Assembly: GCA_943330745.2 (NCBI GenBank)
Contig: CALQIX020000024.1
Location: 1-51,019, forward strand
Reading direction: 5' to 3'
Length of the DNA stretch: 51,019 bases
Source: Lishizhenia tianjinensis
GTDB taxonomy: Bacteria > Bacteroidota > Bacteroidia > Flavobacteriales_D > Crocinitomicaceae
Shown: piece by piece, positions 1-9,191 of the stretch
How the letters are laid out: each line of letters starts with the position of its first letter
Position numbering within the stretch: position 1 is the stretch's first letter
Notes under the pieces: generated by a model
Seen by the model: the letters and a program-made list of their open reading frames with translations, nothing else
Database searches by the model: none
What the model was told of the DNA's origin: nothing
Made by a program: the position numbers and the translations under genes

Positions 1-315
1 GCTACTGTTGAACAATACATCGCAGTGGATACTACAAACAACAACGGAGGCGGTAACAACGGTACTGCAGGTGTTGAAGAAAATACTTCTATTGACATGA
101 ACATCTACCCTAACCCAGCTTCAGAAAACACTACTATCTCTTGGAACAACGAAGTAAACACATTACAAATCATCAACGCTCAAGGGAAAGTAATCGCTCA
201 AGAAAACGTTACTAACACTAACTCTTTCCAAGTAACTGATCTTGCTACTGGTTCTTACTTCGTTCAATTATCTAATAACAACAATATATCATCCAAAAAA
301 TTAATCATCCAATAA
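1..315 (+). CDS. C-terminal part of a T9SS-secreted protein (partial)
   Basis: The reading frame is open from base 1, so the gene begins upstream of the window; the GTG at 25 is an internal codon. The visible 104 residues begin with a Gly/Asn-rich linker followed by a Por-secretion type A sorting domain. That domain has the YPNPASENT motif, a central IINAQGKVI strand and a final GSYFVQLSN...KKLIIQ strand ending at the stop codon. In this family the domain directs export by the type IX secretion system and is removed at the cell surface. The catalytic or adhesive part of the protein is not visible, so its job cannot be named. A strong hairpin terminator follows about 90 bp later. Confidence 0.9.
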   Translation, partial: ATVEQYIAVDTTNNNGGGNNGTAGVEENTSIDMNIYPNPASENTTISWNNEVNTLQIINAQGKVIAQENVTNTNSFQVTDLATGSYFVQLSNNNNISSKKLIIQ

Positions 316-403
316 CACTAAAACGTAACTTATTTCCTTACACACGGTTTTAGTTTTTAATTTCATTCCAATCAGTTTTTTTCATAATTAGTTTAGTTTA
401 GGT

Positions 404-437
404 AAAAAAAAACCACCTCGCTTGAGGTGGTTTTTTT
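404..437. terminator. Bidirectional intrinsic terminator
   Basis: An 8-bp perfect stem, ACCACCTC at 412-419 and GAGGTGGT at 424-431, has a GCTT loop. It is flanked by an A-run on the left (404-411) and a T-run on the right (430-437), so it can stop transcription on both strands. It lies between the convergent T9SS protein gene and the superoxide dismutase gene and probably serves both. Confidence 0.9.
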
Positions 438-451
438 ATGAAACAACATTT

Positions 452-1051
452 CTATATTGCAGCTTCGAATTTTTCTGCTACAACCTCCCAATTAATAACA
501 TTAAAAAATGCTTGAATATAATCCGGTCTTCTATTTTGGTAATGTAAATAATAAGCGTGTTCCCAAACATCCATGCATAATATAGGAGTTCCGTTGCAGC
601 CTTCACCCATTAATGGATTGTCTTGATTTGCTGTAGAACACACTTCCAATTTTCCATTGGTGACACATAACCAAGCCCAACCAGAACCAAATCTTGTTGC
701 TCCAGCCTTTGCAAATTCCTCTTTAAAAGATTCAAAAGACCCGAAAGCATGATTAATTGCATCAGCTAATTCACCAGTTGGAAGACCCCCTTTATTAGGT
801 GCCATTATTTCCCAAAACAAATTGTGATTCCAAAATCCACCTCCGTTATTTCTAACAGCAGGTTTATCTTTACACACTAACAAAATCTCTTCAATGCTTT
901 TTCCTTCTAAATCTGTTCCTGCTATTGCAGCATTCAAATTTGTAATGTAAGCTTGATGGTGTTTTGAATGGTGTATTTCCATTGTTCTTGCGTCAATATG
1001 AGGCTCCAAGGCGTCATAACTATAAGGCAATTGTGGTAATTCGAAAGCCAT
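452..1051 (-). CDS. sodA: Superoxide dismutase, Mn/Fe family
   Basis: The 199-aa product is full length for the Mn/Fe superoxide dismutase family, which converts superoxide to oxygen and hydrogen peroxide in the cytoplasm. The metal ligands are visible: His27 in EIHHSKHH, His76 in GFWNHNLFW, and Asp161 and His165 in DVWEHAYY. The TANQDNPLM segment puts a Gln at 143, the position typical of Mn-type enzymes, while the His76 context is intermediate; metal choice could be Mn or cambialistic. No signal peptide is present. The gene lies 84 bp downstream of ctaA on the same strand. A TANNTTTG-like box (CAAAATTA on the plus strand, 1085-1092) in the gap suggests it may also have its own promoter. Confidence 0.95.
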   Translation of the reverse strand: MAFELPQLPYSYDALEPHIDARTMEIHHSKHHQAYITNLNAAIAGTDLEGKSIEEILLVCKDKPAVRNNGGGFWNHNLFWEIMAPNKGGLPTGELADAINHAFGSFESFKEEFAKAGATRFGSGWAWLCVTNGKLEVCSTANQDNPLMGEGCNGTPILCMDVWEHAYYLHYQNRRPDYIQAFFNVINWEVVAEKFEAAI

Positions 1052-1135
1052 GTTATTCTATTTTTAAGTTATTAAATTATTTTTCAAAATTAACTACAAT
1101 TCTTGAACAAGAAACAGTAAATAATATTTGAAGTT

Positions 1136-2149
1136 TTATACTTTTTGAATTCTTACCTTAAAAATCAAATAAAGCAATTGCCCAAATAGAATAGTGGCAA
1201 ACAATAAGTGACTCGTTTGAACCAATCCTGGCATATCAGCATAAGCTAAGAGTACACCTGAAACTAAGCCCAAAGACAAAACAAAAAATATCCATCGAAT
1301 GGGTTGATGCTTGTATTTTTTTTCATTTAAATACGCTATTACGCCCAATAAAATCAACACTAACCAAGAAAAGCTCCTGTGAAAATAAAAAGCCCATCCT
1401 AATTTATCAGTCCAAGAATCTCTACCAAAACCTTGTTTGGTTAATTCATCAATGTATTCTCGCACTTGAGTGCCCAAGAAAAGTTGATACGTTGTAATAA
1501 TTAAAATTAGATAAAAAACCAAGCGCATTTTAGTTGGCAAAACAATTTTATTAGATTCATCAAAAGGACTAAACTTATAAATTAAAAATAATTGAATACC
1601 AATAATGACTAATGCTAAAAAAAGATGAACTGTGATTGTCCATGGGACTAAATTAGTAGCTACAACAATAGATCCAAACCATGCTTGGAACGCCATAATG
1701 ACCAGATTAATGGCCGCCAAATAAATCAATTTCGACTTACGGTAATAGAATAACATCCATGCAAATGCAAAAAGCATTGCGTTTCCAGCAAGAAATCCCA
1801 ATAATCGATTGACATATTCTGTCCACGTTTTTATTGCATTAAACTGTTCTTCGTTATAAATTGTAGGGTCTTTTTTTATGTTTTCAGCAGTTTCAGACAA
1901 GCCAATTCCAGTTAAAAACTTACTAAACTTCTCTACTTTTTTTGTCCGTTTTTGAAGAAATACATCTCTATAATTGGCAGGCAAACTCGCTTCCTCGGTT
2001 GGTGGTACCCATTGTCCAAAACACTTGGGCCAATCGGGACATCCCATTCCGCTACCGGTTATTCGGACGAAGCTTCCTGCAATAACTACCAGATAAATCA
2101 ATATGAGCGTTACCCAATTAAAGCGGATAAAATTTCTTGAAAATTTCAT
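1136..2149 (-). CDS. ctaA: Heme A synthase, COX15/CtaA family
   Basis: This 337-aa polytopic membrane protein hydroxylates and oxidises the C8 methyl of heme O to make heme A for aa3-type cytochrome oxidase. About eight hydrophobic segments are visible. The first extracytoplasmic loop has GSGMGCPDWPKC, with the Cys37/Cys43 pair of the family. Conserved His residues occur in VHLFLALVI, YFHRSFSW and TSHLLFATI. In the first four-helix half the usual EWxHR heme-binding motif reads EYVNR, with Asn in the His position. I recall this as a common Bacteroidota variant but could not check it. No other oxidase assembly genes lie nearby. The next gene diverges 89 bp away. Confidence 0.93.
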   Translation of the reverse strand: MKFSRNFIRFNWVTLILIYLVVIAGSFVRITGSGMGCPDWPKCFGQWVPPTEEASLPANYRDVFLQKRTKKVEKFSKFLTGIGLSETAENIKKDPTIYNEEQFNAIKTWTEYVNRLLGFLAGNAMLFAFAWMLFYYRKSKLIYLAAINLVIMAFQAWFGSIVVATNLVPWTITVHLFLALVIIGIQLFLIYKFSPFDESNKIVLPTKMRLVFYLILIITTYQLFLGTQVREYIDELTKQGFGRDSWTDKLGWAFYFHRSFSWLVLILLGVIAYLNEKKYKHQPIRWIFFVLSLGLVSGVLLAYADMPGLVQTSHLLFATILFGQLLYLIFKVRIQKV

Positions 2150-2238
2150 AATTCAAAAATACATAAACTAGTTCATGAAAGATGTACCAGAATAACAATT
2201 TCTTCGTTATCTTAGCTATAAGCAAATTAGTGCTCATC

Positions 2239-2946
2239 ATGCGTATAATTAATCTACTTTTCATTTATTGGATTCTATTCAACACGAATAGTTTTTTATC
2301 GCAAGACACGAATGAAATTGCACCAGAAATTAGCGCGCATTTCTTACAGAAGGATCAATATAGTGATTCCATTCAATTCTATAGAAAATTATACAAACGA
2401 ACAAAGAGAATTCAGAAAAAGGAGGAAAATCTAGAATTAGCATTTTATGTTGCCTTGCAGTATTATCCAGAACTTAAAGACACAAAAATCAGTGTTAAAC
2501 TAAAAAAGATAAAATCGACAATGATGGCTCAACCAGATGCCGATTTCATTGTAAAATCAAGAAACGACCGAAAATATCGCATTTTAATTAACTCAAGTAA
2601 AGAATTAAATGGGATGAACTACGAGGATCTTAGCTTTAATTCTTTAGTGGGATGGATAGGACATGAATTAGCACATATTACTGAATACAACCAAAAATCT
2701 AATGGTCAATTGGTTCATTTTATTTCAAGTTATCTTTTTTCTAGAAAACACCTCAAACACACCGAAAATTCGGCAGATAAAGAAACGGTAAAGCGCGGCT
2801 TAGGATATTCATTATATGAAGGAGTGACTTTCTTATTCAAGAATCCTAAAATTTTCAAGAAATACAAAGAAAGAAACAAGGAATATTATTTATCCCCAAC
2901 CGAAATCCTCGCTGAAATTAAATTGACTGAACAAAAAAATAAATAA
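2239..2946 (+). CDS. Putative secreted zinc metallopeptidase-like protein (HExxH)
   Basis: I chose the ATG at 2239 because it gives a clean signal peptide (MRIINLLFIYWILF..., cleavage likely near SFLSQD). The in-frame ATG at 2182 would add 19 mainly hydrophobic residues. The 235-aa product has GHELAH at about residues 141-146, a zincin HExxH motif, followed about 30 residues later by ENSADKE, where an acidic third ligand is expected in gluzincin- or M48-like folds. No family is recognised with certainty, and the protein is shorter than typical peptidases. It is divergent from ctaA and convergent with the 2961-5648 operon, with only 14 bp between stop codons. Peptidase activity is an inference from the motif. 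Confidence 0.7.
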   Translation: MRIINLLFIYWILFNTNSFLSQDTNEIAPEISAHFLQKDQYSDSIQFYRKLYKRTKRIQKKEENLELAFYVALQYYPELKDTKISVKLKKIKSTMMAQPDADFIVKSRNDRKYRILINSSKELNGMNYEDLSFNSLVGWIGHELAHITEYNQKSNGQLVHFISSYLFSRKHLKHTENSADKETVKRGLGYSLYEGVTFLFKNPKIFKKYKERNKEYYLSPTEILAEIKLTEQKNK

Positions 2947-2960
2947 ATTTGAACAAGGAT

Positions 2961-3524
2961 TTAATCCATGTCCTCAATATCAAAATCCATTAATTCTTCA
3001 TTCATATTTTTTATCAACAGCGCAATTTCACTCATTAAAATTGATTTTTCATCCGTTTTAGTTGTTGATTCTAGGTATTCTTTTAAATGCAATTGTGCCT
3101 CAAGGATATCCGCTTCTTCAAAAGGCCCATCCAAATTCTCAATAATTGTCAAACATTCCAATGCTTCAAGATAATCTCCTTCTGATGCGATTTCTACAAA
3201 TTCGGCCAAAAAATTACTGTAATCAATTCGGCTATTCCAGATTGTGGCTAAAAGTTCCTGTCGTAAATCAATAAATGAAGGATTAAAAATGGTCTGCATC
3301 ATTATTTCTTGAGCTCCATCTGTTGCTAAATCATTAAAAAATTGAATGAGTTCAAAACGATTTTTTGGGGATTGAGTAGTTTGTATGAAGGAAACGAGTT
3401 CCGGCAACAATGCTGGAGTCATAACGGCATTTAAATTGTTAATTGCTTTTGAAAAAGAAACTTCATTGCCCGATTTCATCTCATCTAACAACTGATTTAT
3501 TTTTAGTACATTGTTCTTACTCAT
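2961..3524 (-). CDS. Uncharacterised HEAT-like helical protein
   Basis: The 187-aa product has no signal peptide and reads as consecutive amphipathic helices with the spacing of HEAT-type repeats (ALLPELVSFIQ, RFELIQFFNDLA, LRQELLATIW, YLEALECLTIIENL). It ends in a very acidic tail (EELMDFDIEDMD). I do not recognise a named family. It is the last gene of a three-gene operon, starting 2 bp after the stop codon of the M28 peptidase gene, so it is probably co-translated with it. A role as a small scaffold or adaptor would fit the fold but is only inference. Confidence 0.7.
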   Translation of the reverse strand: MSKNNVLKINQLLDEMKSGNEVSFSKAINNLNAVMTPALLPELVSFIQTTQSPKNRFELIQFFNDLATDGAQEIMMQTIFNPSFIDLRQELLATIWNSRIDYSNFLAEFVEIASEGDYLEALECLTIIENLDGPFEEADILEAQLHLKEYLESTTKTDEKSILMSEIALLIKNMNEELMDFDIEDMD

Positions 3525-3526
3525 TC

Positions 3527-4783
3527 TTAATTTAATTTTTGTGTAAATGCGATTAATAACTCCCCTATTTTTTCAAACGCTTTAAAAGATAAATTTTCAT
3601 AGGTATCATTAATATCGTGATAATTTTTATTTGGTCCCATGGTGTAAATAAAGAAACCGGGAACGCCAGCTTGAGTAAAATAAAAATGATCGGAATTAGC
3701 TGCAGGTCCTCTTTTTTTGATGATCGGAAGTGCTTTTTGTTTTTTATTGATTTTTTGTAGTAACAAAAACTCTTTTTCAAACAAAGTTCCATTAACAGCT
3801 GTAATTCCATCCTCGCCACTCCCCATAATATCTAAATTAATCAAAAAGCGAATATCTTTCAGGTTAATTAATGGGTTTGAAACAAAATATTGGGACCCTA
3901 ATAATCCAATTTCTTCACCGGCAAAGGCCATAAAAACCAAATTATATTTAGATCCATGTTTTTTAAAATAATTGGCTAAAAAAACTAACATCGCTGTTCC
4001 GCTAGCATTATCATTCCCACCCGGAAAATAAACATCATTTCCCATTCTACCCAAATGATCATAGTGAGCTGAAAAAACCAGCGTCTTTGCATTTTTTTTT
4101 GTCGCTGGAAGATACCCAATTACATTACGAGCAGTATGAACAGGAACCAATTGTGCATCTACTTTTAACGATACCGATTTTGGCGTTTCCTTTAAAACTG
4201 AATCCTGAACAATGATATAAGGGTAGGAATATTTTTTTTGTGAAACAGACCAAGTTAACTTCGTATTCACTATTTCAATAATTGGAATTTTACTGGCCAA
4301 CTGTTGCAGATATTGTCGTATTTTAGTTACTGTATCACCTCCAAAACCATAATTACGAAAGATTAGGGCGTGATCATCAGTCCAATTATTCAACACACAT
4401 CTTTGATTATATAAATCGCTGGTGGAAACAAATTTCAACTTCAAATTTCCAGTATATTCACCACTTGATGGATCAACCAAAAAATGAATTCCAGGTAACA
4501 AGATAGACGAATCAATTTGCAGAGACACTTCACCTGGAAAAGTATTTACCGGAAATGAAAAGTTTTGAAAATAGGAGTAGTTTGATTGATTGATTGGAAG
4601 GAGACCAATTTGACTAAATGTTTGCGCAATATAATTTGCCGCTAAAGAATCCCCTTGATTCACATATCCCCTGCCGTGAAATTCAGAGGAACAGAGCGCC
4701 TCAGTAAACTTCTTATAATCGATTTTTTGAGAAAAGGAAAAGCTATAAATCGCACATAAAACGATCCAAACGCTTTTATGCAT
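3527..4783 (-). CDS. Secreted M28-family metallopeptidase
   Basis: A signal peptide (MHKSVWIVLCAIYSFSFSQ) precedes a PA-type insert and an M28 peptidase domain at about residues 215-410. The two-zinc site is complete: His240 and Asp242 in SAHYDHLG, bridging Asp258 in GGNDNASG, Glu290/Glu291 in AFAGEEIGLLGS, Asp318 in NLDIMG and His389 in NYHDINDT. The family contains aminopeptidases and glutaminyl cyclase-like enzymes; the catalytic Glu pair favours aminopeptidase activity. At 418 aa it is a normal length. Its start overlaps the end of the preceding gene by 8 bp, so it belongs to the 5648-to-2961 operon. It probably acts in the periplasm or on the cell surface. Confidence 0.92.
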   Translation of the reverse strand: MHKSVWIVLCAIYSFSFSQKIDYKKFTEALCSSEFHGRGYVNQGDSLAANYIAQTFSQIGLLPINQSNYSYFQNFSFPVNTFPGEVSLQIDSSILLPGIHFLVDPSSGEYTGNLKLKFVSTSDLYNQRCVLNNWTDDHALIFRNYGFGGDTVTKIRQYLQQLASKIPIIEIVNTKLTWSVSQKKYSYPYIIVQDSVLKETPKSVSLKVDAQLVPVHTARNVIGYLPATKKNAKTLVFSAHYDHLGRMGNDVYFPGGNDNASGTAMLVFLANYFKKHGSKYNLVFMAFAGEEIGLLGSQYFVSNPLINLKDIRFLINLDIMGSGEDGITAVNGTLFEKEFLLLQKINKKQKALPIIKKRGPAANSDHFYFTQAGVPGFFIYTMGPNKNYHDINDTYENLSFKAFEKIGELLIAFTQKLN

Positions 4784-5648
4784 ACCTTCTTTTAATTTTT
4801 GCTACAAAATCTGATACCGTTTCTGGATCTGCGTTGTCCCAATGATTCCCTTGAGCAAACTCAGCCATTTTTTCTCTTGCAGAATCTATGCCTGAAAGGA
4901 TATCTAACATTTTTACCGCCTCAGAAAAAGCTTCGCTAGAACCTTCAAATAATTCATTGATAAATTGAAGTCTTTCATTTAAACCAAAAGAACCAATCAA
5001 GGTATCCAATTTTGAAAGAGCAAAACTATCAGTCATCTGAATCTCCATGGAACGCAATTTTCCCAGCCATTCGGAAGTTATTTCACTTGAACTTTCCTCA
5101 AAATTTGTTTCAATTTCCGCAGCATGTGAATCTTGTATGGGTTGTTCTGAAATCCTTAAGTTTTCCACTTCAAAAGAATCGGCACTATCTATTTGATTTT
5201 CTTCTATCAATTCATCTTCATGATCTGTTGGATTCATTTCCCAGGAAACATTTGATGAGTCTATCGGCTCGCTTTCTATAGGTGCATCATTAATTTCGGT
5301 TGGCTCGGTCTGGAAAAATAATTCACCGTTCAACTCTTTATTAATTAACTCATCGTTCGTAAATGTACTTGCTTCTTCTAGCGGAAAATCGGTATTTTGT
5401 GATGGAATCGTTACATTCTCTTCAACGATTGAATTAGAAGCAGGTTCAGACAAATCAACCTCAACCAAGCTGAGATCATAAGTTGGAATCTCCAAAATAG
5501 ATTGTTCGTAAACCTTGTGGCGAATAACTACTAGTTTCTCATATAAATCTCGAGCAGCATCAACAGTGATTTCCAATTCGGTTAACGAGATGGTTCCATT
5601 TTGCAATTTTGAAACTCCTTCAACTAATTCATTTACTTTTGATTTCAT
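4776..5648 (-). CDS. Conserved Bacteroidota hypothetical protein with acidic linker
   Basis: The 290-aa soluble protein has three parts. An N-terminal helical segment spans about 1-50 (VNELVEGVSKL...DAARDLYEKLVVIRHKVYE). A long Glu/Ser/Asn-rich, probably disordered linker spans about 55-185. A C-terminal helical domain contains LIGSFGLNERLQFINELF and ends in FVAKIKRRY. The C-terminal NxRLQFINELFxG pattern is one I associate with an uncharacterised Bacteroidota family; no function is known to me. It is the first gene of a tight operon with an M28 peptidase and a HEAT-like protein. It is transcribed divergently from thymidine kinase across a 162-bp gap. Confidence 0.8.
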   Translation of the reverse strand: MKSKVNELVEGVSKLQNGTISLTELEITVDAARDLYEKLVVIRHKVYEQSILEIPTYDLSLVEVDLSEPASNSIVEENVTIPSQNTDFPLEEASTFTNDELINKELNGELFFQTEPTEINDAPIESEPIDSSNVSWEMNPTDHEDELIEENQIDSADSFEVENLRISEQPIQDSHAAEIETNFEESSSEITSEWLGKLRSMEIQMTDSFALSKLDTLIGSFGLNERLQFINELFEGSSEAFSEAVKMLDILSGIDSAREKMAEFAQGNHWDNADPETVSDFVAKIKRRYA

Positions 5649-5810
5649 AGGTATGTTATTTTTTCAACATTTCGCCAAAGTTTCCAACGCTTCGCTTGTT
5701 GAACGAAACGAAATTTCGACATTTATCCTTCAAAATTAAAAAAGAAACGATGAGTAAGTCCTATCTTTTTTGAAAATTCTTACACAATCAATGTTAACAA
5801 CTAATAAATT

Positions 5811-6386
5811 ATGTTTTTAGAGCAATTTCCAACCGAAGGAAGACAGCACGGATGGGTTGAGGTTATTTGTGGTTCCATGTTTTCAGGTAAAACTGAAGAA
5901 TTAATTAGAAGAATCAAAAGAGCTCAGTTCGCAAACCAGAAGCTACTGCTTTTCAAACCTTCCATAGATAATCGTTACAGTGAAGATAGTGTGGTTAGTC
6001 ATCAAGGAAATGCCCTGCATGCTCAACTTATCAATTCATCAGGAGAAATATGGAATCATTGGAAAAACGAACGAGTTGTTGCGATAGATGAAGCTCAATT
6101 TTTTGACGCAGGAATCATTCAGGTCAGCAATGAATTAGCCCAAAAAGGAGTTCGCGTTATCATTGCTGGTTTGGACATGGATTATCTTGGAAATCCATTT
6201 GGCCCAATGCCTCAATTATTGTCAATCGCAGAATATGTAACAAAAGTACATGCCATTTGCGTTTCTTGTGGTAACTTAGCACAGTATTCACATCGAACGG
6301 CCGAAGAAAAAGAACAAGTATTAGTTGGAGCAGTTGAAAAATATGAACCTCTTTGCCGTTCGTGTTTCAACAAAATTGCACATTGA
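5811..6386 (+). CDS. tdk: Thymidine kinase (type II)
   Basis: The 191-aa product phosphorylates thymidine to dTMP in the salvage pathway. The P-loop GSMFSGKT is at 21-28, the Walker B-type DEAQFF with catalytic Glu at 93-98, and the lasso-loop region near 125-135 has DYLGNPFGPM. Four zinc-binding Cys are in CVSC (150, 153) and CRSC (182, 185). Length and motifs match the tetrameric type II enzymes. The stop codon TGA at 6384-6386 overlaps the proposed TTG start of murF-alr, so translation of the two genes is probably coupled. Confidence 0.96.
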   Translation: MFLEQFPTEGRQHGWVEVICGSMFSGKTEELIRRIKRAQFANQKLLLFKPSIDNRYSEDSVVSHQGNALHAQLINSSGEIWNHWKNERVVAIDEAQFFDAGIIQVSNELAQKGVRVIIAGLDMDYLGNPFGPMPQLLSIAEYVTKVHAICVSCGNLAQYSHRTAEEKEQVLVGAVEKYEPLCRSCFNKIAH

Positions 6387-8692
6387 AATTAGGACTCTCA
6401 TACCATGATTTTTGCTTAAACTGTGGAGGAATTTCCGCCCAGAGTTCGAATAAAAAGCAACCGGTTATTGATCGGGTATGTTATGATACTCGAAAAATAA
6501 CAACTGTTACAAATACCGCTTTCTTTGCCTTAAACGGTGCTTTTAGAAATGGGCATCAGTATATTGACGCAGCATATGACATAGGAATTCGAATCTTTGT
6601 TGTTGAACAACAAATTGACCATTCTTTTTATCCTGATGCATTTATTTTGGTTGTGAACGATTCATTATTTGCCCTACAACAGTTGGCTCAAAAGCATCGA
6701 GAGAAATTTAATTATCCAATTGTTGCGATAACCGGTAGTTCTGGCAAAACGACTGTCAAAGAGTGGATTTATCATTTGATTAAACAAGACAAAAGAGTGA
6801 TTCGAAGTCCAAAAAGCTATAACTCTCAATTGGGTGTTGCACTTTCTTTGCTTGAATTGTCTGATTCCTGCGACGTTGCCTTGATTGAAGTCGGAATTTC
6901 TGAGCCCAATGAAATGCAAAGATTGGAAGCAATTATACAGCCTACGCTTGGTGTACTATGTTCCCTTGGGCGGGCGCATAGCGAAAATTTTGAGTCATTA
7001 TCTAAACTGTATAGTGAGAAATTGACATTGTTTCAAAAAGTCAAAGAAACCATTGTGGGAGTTGGCATTACAATCTCAACAGAAACACTGGCTCATATAA
7101 ATGGTGCAATTGTAAATAAAGAAGCCTATGGAGATTTATTAATCGAATTTCCATTTCAAGATTCAGTAGCTATTAATAACATAAAATTAGCAATTCAGGT
7201 TGCCATTAATCTTGGAGTTAGTCAACAAAAACTAAAACAACAAGTAGCAACGATACCTCAATTAGCCTTGCGGATGGAAACATTTGAAGGAATAAATCAA
7301 ACAACGATTATTAATGACACATACAATCTAGATTTAGATGCACTGTTGTATTCATTGGAATATCAAAAATTGAGCGCGAAAAAAAAGAAACGTATTGTTA
7401 TCGTTGGATTAGATAAAGAGAACGAAGCGAAAAGAAATGAAGTTGCAGCCATTATAGAACAATTTAAACCTGATCAAATAGTAATAACAAAAGACCCTAA
7501 CGAAGTTTCGTATAACTATGAAAATGCAGTTATCCTGATAAAAGGAACGCGTAATTCACACATGGAAAAAGTGGCGCAAAAATTTCGATTAAAACGACAT
7601 AAAACATTTGTCGAAATTGATCTTTCTTCCATAAGACACAACCTCGGAATTGTGCGAAAAGTGATCAAACCAAAAACAAAAATATTAGCAATGGTAAAAG
7701 CCCAATCTTACGGTTCGGGTCTTGAAAAAATGGCTGCCTTTTTAGAACAACAAGGAATTGATTACCTGGGAGTCGCTTATGTCGACGAAGGGGTGGAATT
7801 AAGAAAAAATGGAATAAAAATACCAATACTGGTCATGAATCCAGAAGAAGAATCCTTCGATCTCTGCATTCAATACAACCTAGAACCAGCGATTTATTCG
7901 TTTCAACAACTCGATGATTTTATCAAAGAGTTGATTTTTAGTAAACAAAGTAATTTTCCGATTCATTTAAAATTTGATACCGGAATGCGGAGGCTAGGTT
8001 TTGAGCCTGATAACTGTACTCAAATTATTGACGTTATTAAGTCACAGCCCGAAATTCGAATAGCTGGGGTTTATTCTCATCTTGCTGAATCAGATAATTT
8101 GCATGACAAACGCTTTACCCAACTTCAAGCTGCCAAGTTTAATGGAGTTTGTAAACAATTAACACATGAATTTGGAGCAACCTTTATTCAGCATTTAGCT
8201 AATTCTGAAGCTATTTTTAATTTTCCCGAATTGCAACTGGATATGGTTCGAATTGGAATAGGAATGTATGGAATTTCTAACAATAACAGAATTAAAAAAT
8301 TATTGAAATCAGCGCTTCGGTGGGAAAGTGCTGTTTCTCAAATAAAATCAATTAAAGCGGGCGAAAGTGTTGGATATTCTCGAACATTTAAGGCGGTAAA
8401 AACAACAAGAATAGCCATAATCCCTGTCGGTTACGCAGATGGATTTAGAAGAAACTTAGGGAACGGTAAAGGTGGTGTTTTTATTCAAAATAAATTTTGC
8501 CCAACTGTTGGTCGAGTTTGTATGGATATGATTATGGTTGACTTACATGATTTGTTGGTCAAAGAAGGCGATCGCGTTGAGATTATAGGTAAAAATCAAC
8601 CCATTGAAATACTTGCTGAAAATATGCAAACCATTCCGTATGAGCTTATGACTAGTATTTCAAAGAGAGTTCATCGTATTTATATCGAATAA
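6383..8692 (+). CDS. murF-alr: Bifunctional UDP-MurNAc-tripeptide:D-Ala-D-Ala ligase / alanine racemase
   Basis: This is a fusion typical of Bacteroidota. The N-terminal MurF half (about 1-400) has the ATP loop ITGSSGKTT near 117-125, SYNSQLG, the GRAHSENF segment and the IINDTYN motif. The C-terminal half (about 407-769) is a PLP-dependent alanine racemase with the lysine motif AMVKAQSYGSG (Lys about 439), RLGFEP, SHLAESD, SVGYSRTF and GYADGF. It makes D-Ala and adds D-Ala-D-Ala to the peptidoglycan precursor. I place the start at TTG 6383, which overlaps the tdk stop. At 769 aa it looks about 50 residues short, mainly in the middle of the MurF half, where the usual GxHN element is not evident. 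The PLP motif is also slightly divergent. Confidence 0.92.
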   Translation: MKLGLSYHDFCLNCGGISAQSSNKKQPVIDRVCYDTRKITTVTNTAFFALNGAFRNGHQYIDAAYDIGIRIFVVEQQIDHSFYPDAFILVVNDSLFALQQLAQKHREKFNYPIVAITGSSGKTTVKEWIYHLIKQDKRVIRSPKSYNSQLGVALSLLELSDSCDVALIEVGISEPNEMQRLEAIIQPTLGVLCSLGRAHSENFESLSKLYSEKLTLFQKVKETIVGVGITISTETLAHINGAIVNKEAYGDLLIEFPFQDSVAINNIKLAIQVAINLGVSQQKLKQQVATIPQLALRMETFEGINQTTIINDTYNLDLDALLYSLEYQKLSAKKKKRIVIVGLDKENEAKRNEVAAIIEQFKPDQIVITKDPNEVSYNYENAVILIKGTRNSHMEKVAQKFRLKRHKTFVEIDLSSIRHNLGIVRKVIKPKTKILAMVKAQSYGSGLEKMAAFLEQQGIDYLGVAYVDEGVELRKNGIKIPILVMNPEEESFDLCIQYNLEPAIYSFQQLDDFIKELIFSKQSNFPIHLKFDTGMRRLGFEPDNCTQIIDVIKSQPEIRIAGVYSHLAESDNLHDKRFTQLQAAKFNGVCKQLTHEFGATFIQHLANSEAIFNFPELQLDMVRIGIGMYGISNNNRIKKLLKSALRWESAVSQIKSIKAGESVGYSRTFKAVKTTRIAIIPVGYADGFRRNLGNGKGGVFIQNKFCPTVGRVCMDMIMVDLHDLLVKEGDRVEIIGKNQPIEILAENMQTIPYELMTSISKRVHRIYIE

Positions 8693-8742
8693 AAGATTTG
8701 GTAGTCGTATAAAGAATTATTAAATTCACTAAAAAATAGATC

Positions 8743-9156
8743 ATGAGAATAGTTAATACACTCTGCACCTTAGCATTAATTTGTGCTCCTTTTGTTTTTA
8801 AAGCACAAGATAAAACAGGTTCTACAAAAGATCAAATGATCAAAGAATTTGTTGCAAAAAATTATGAATTCATGGATGGTCTATCTGAAGATGGAACATA
8901 TTATTTAACTAGAAATGCAACTTTTGGCAAACTCATTTATTATTTTGTGAATGATCTTTGCGTTTCGACTGCCATAATACCAAATGATGAGGAAACGCTT
9001 GATAAATTTGTCGCAGAATACAATTCAAAATACACCTTAGATGGCGAAAACACTTGGTCAATTAAAGCTAAATCTGGCACAAATAGTGCTTCTCGTGTCT
9101 CTGTCGTTTGGGAAGAAAATGGTGGTTTTTTTATTCTTTTTTATAAGGAGGAATAA
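8743..9156 (+). CDS. Small secreted protein of unknown function
   Basis: The 137-aa product begins with a signal peptide (MRIVNTLCTLALICAPFVFKAQ) and has a short alpha/beta domain with an aromatic-rich C-terminus (GGFFILFYKEE). I do not recognise the family. It lies 50 bp after murF-alr on the same strand and may be transcribed with it. An A-rich Shine-Dalgarno-poor leader precedes the ATG, as is usual in this phylum. Confidence 0.75.
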   Translation: MRIVNTLCTLALICAPFVFKAQDKTGSTKDQMIKEFVAKNYEFMDGLSEDGTYYLTRNATFGKLIYYFVNDLCVSTAIIPNDEETLDKFVAEYNSKYTLDGENTWSIKAKSGTNSASRVSVVWEENGGFFILFYKEE

Positions 9157-9182
9157 AAAAAGCTGCCCTATTAAGACAGCTT
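9154..9182 (-). terminator. Intrinsic terminator of the tRNA-His gene
   Basis: Read on the minus strand, a 10-bp stem (plus-strand arms AAGCTGCCCT and AAGACAGCTT, two pairs being G-U) is followed by a run of seven U residues. On the plus strand the two wobble pairs become C-A mismatches, so the structure favours the minus strand. It sits just downstream of tRNA-His and touches the stop codon of the 8743-9156 gene. Confidence 0.8.
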
Positions 9183-9191
9183 ATTGATATT

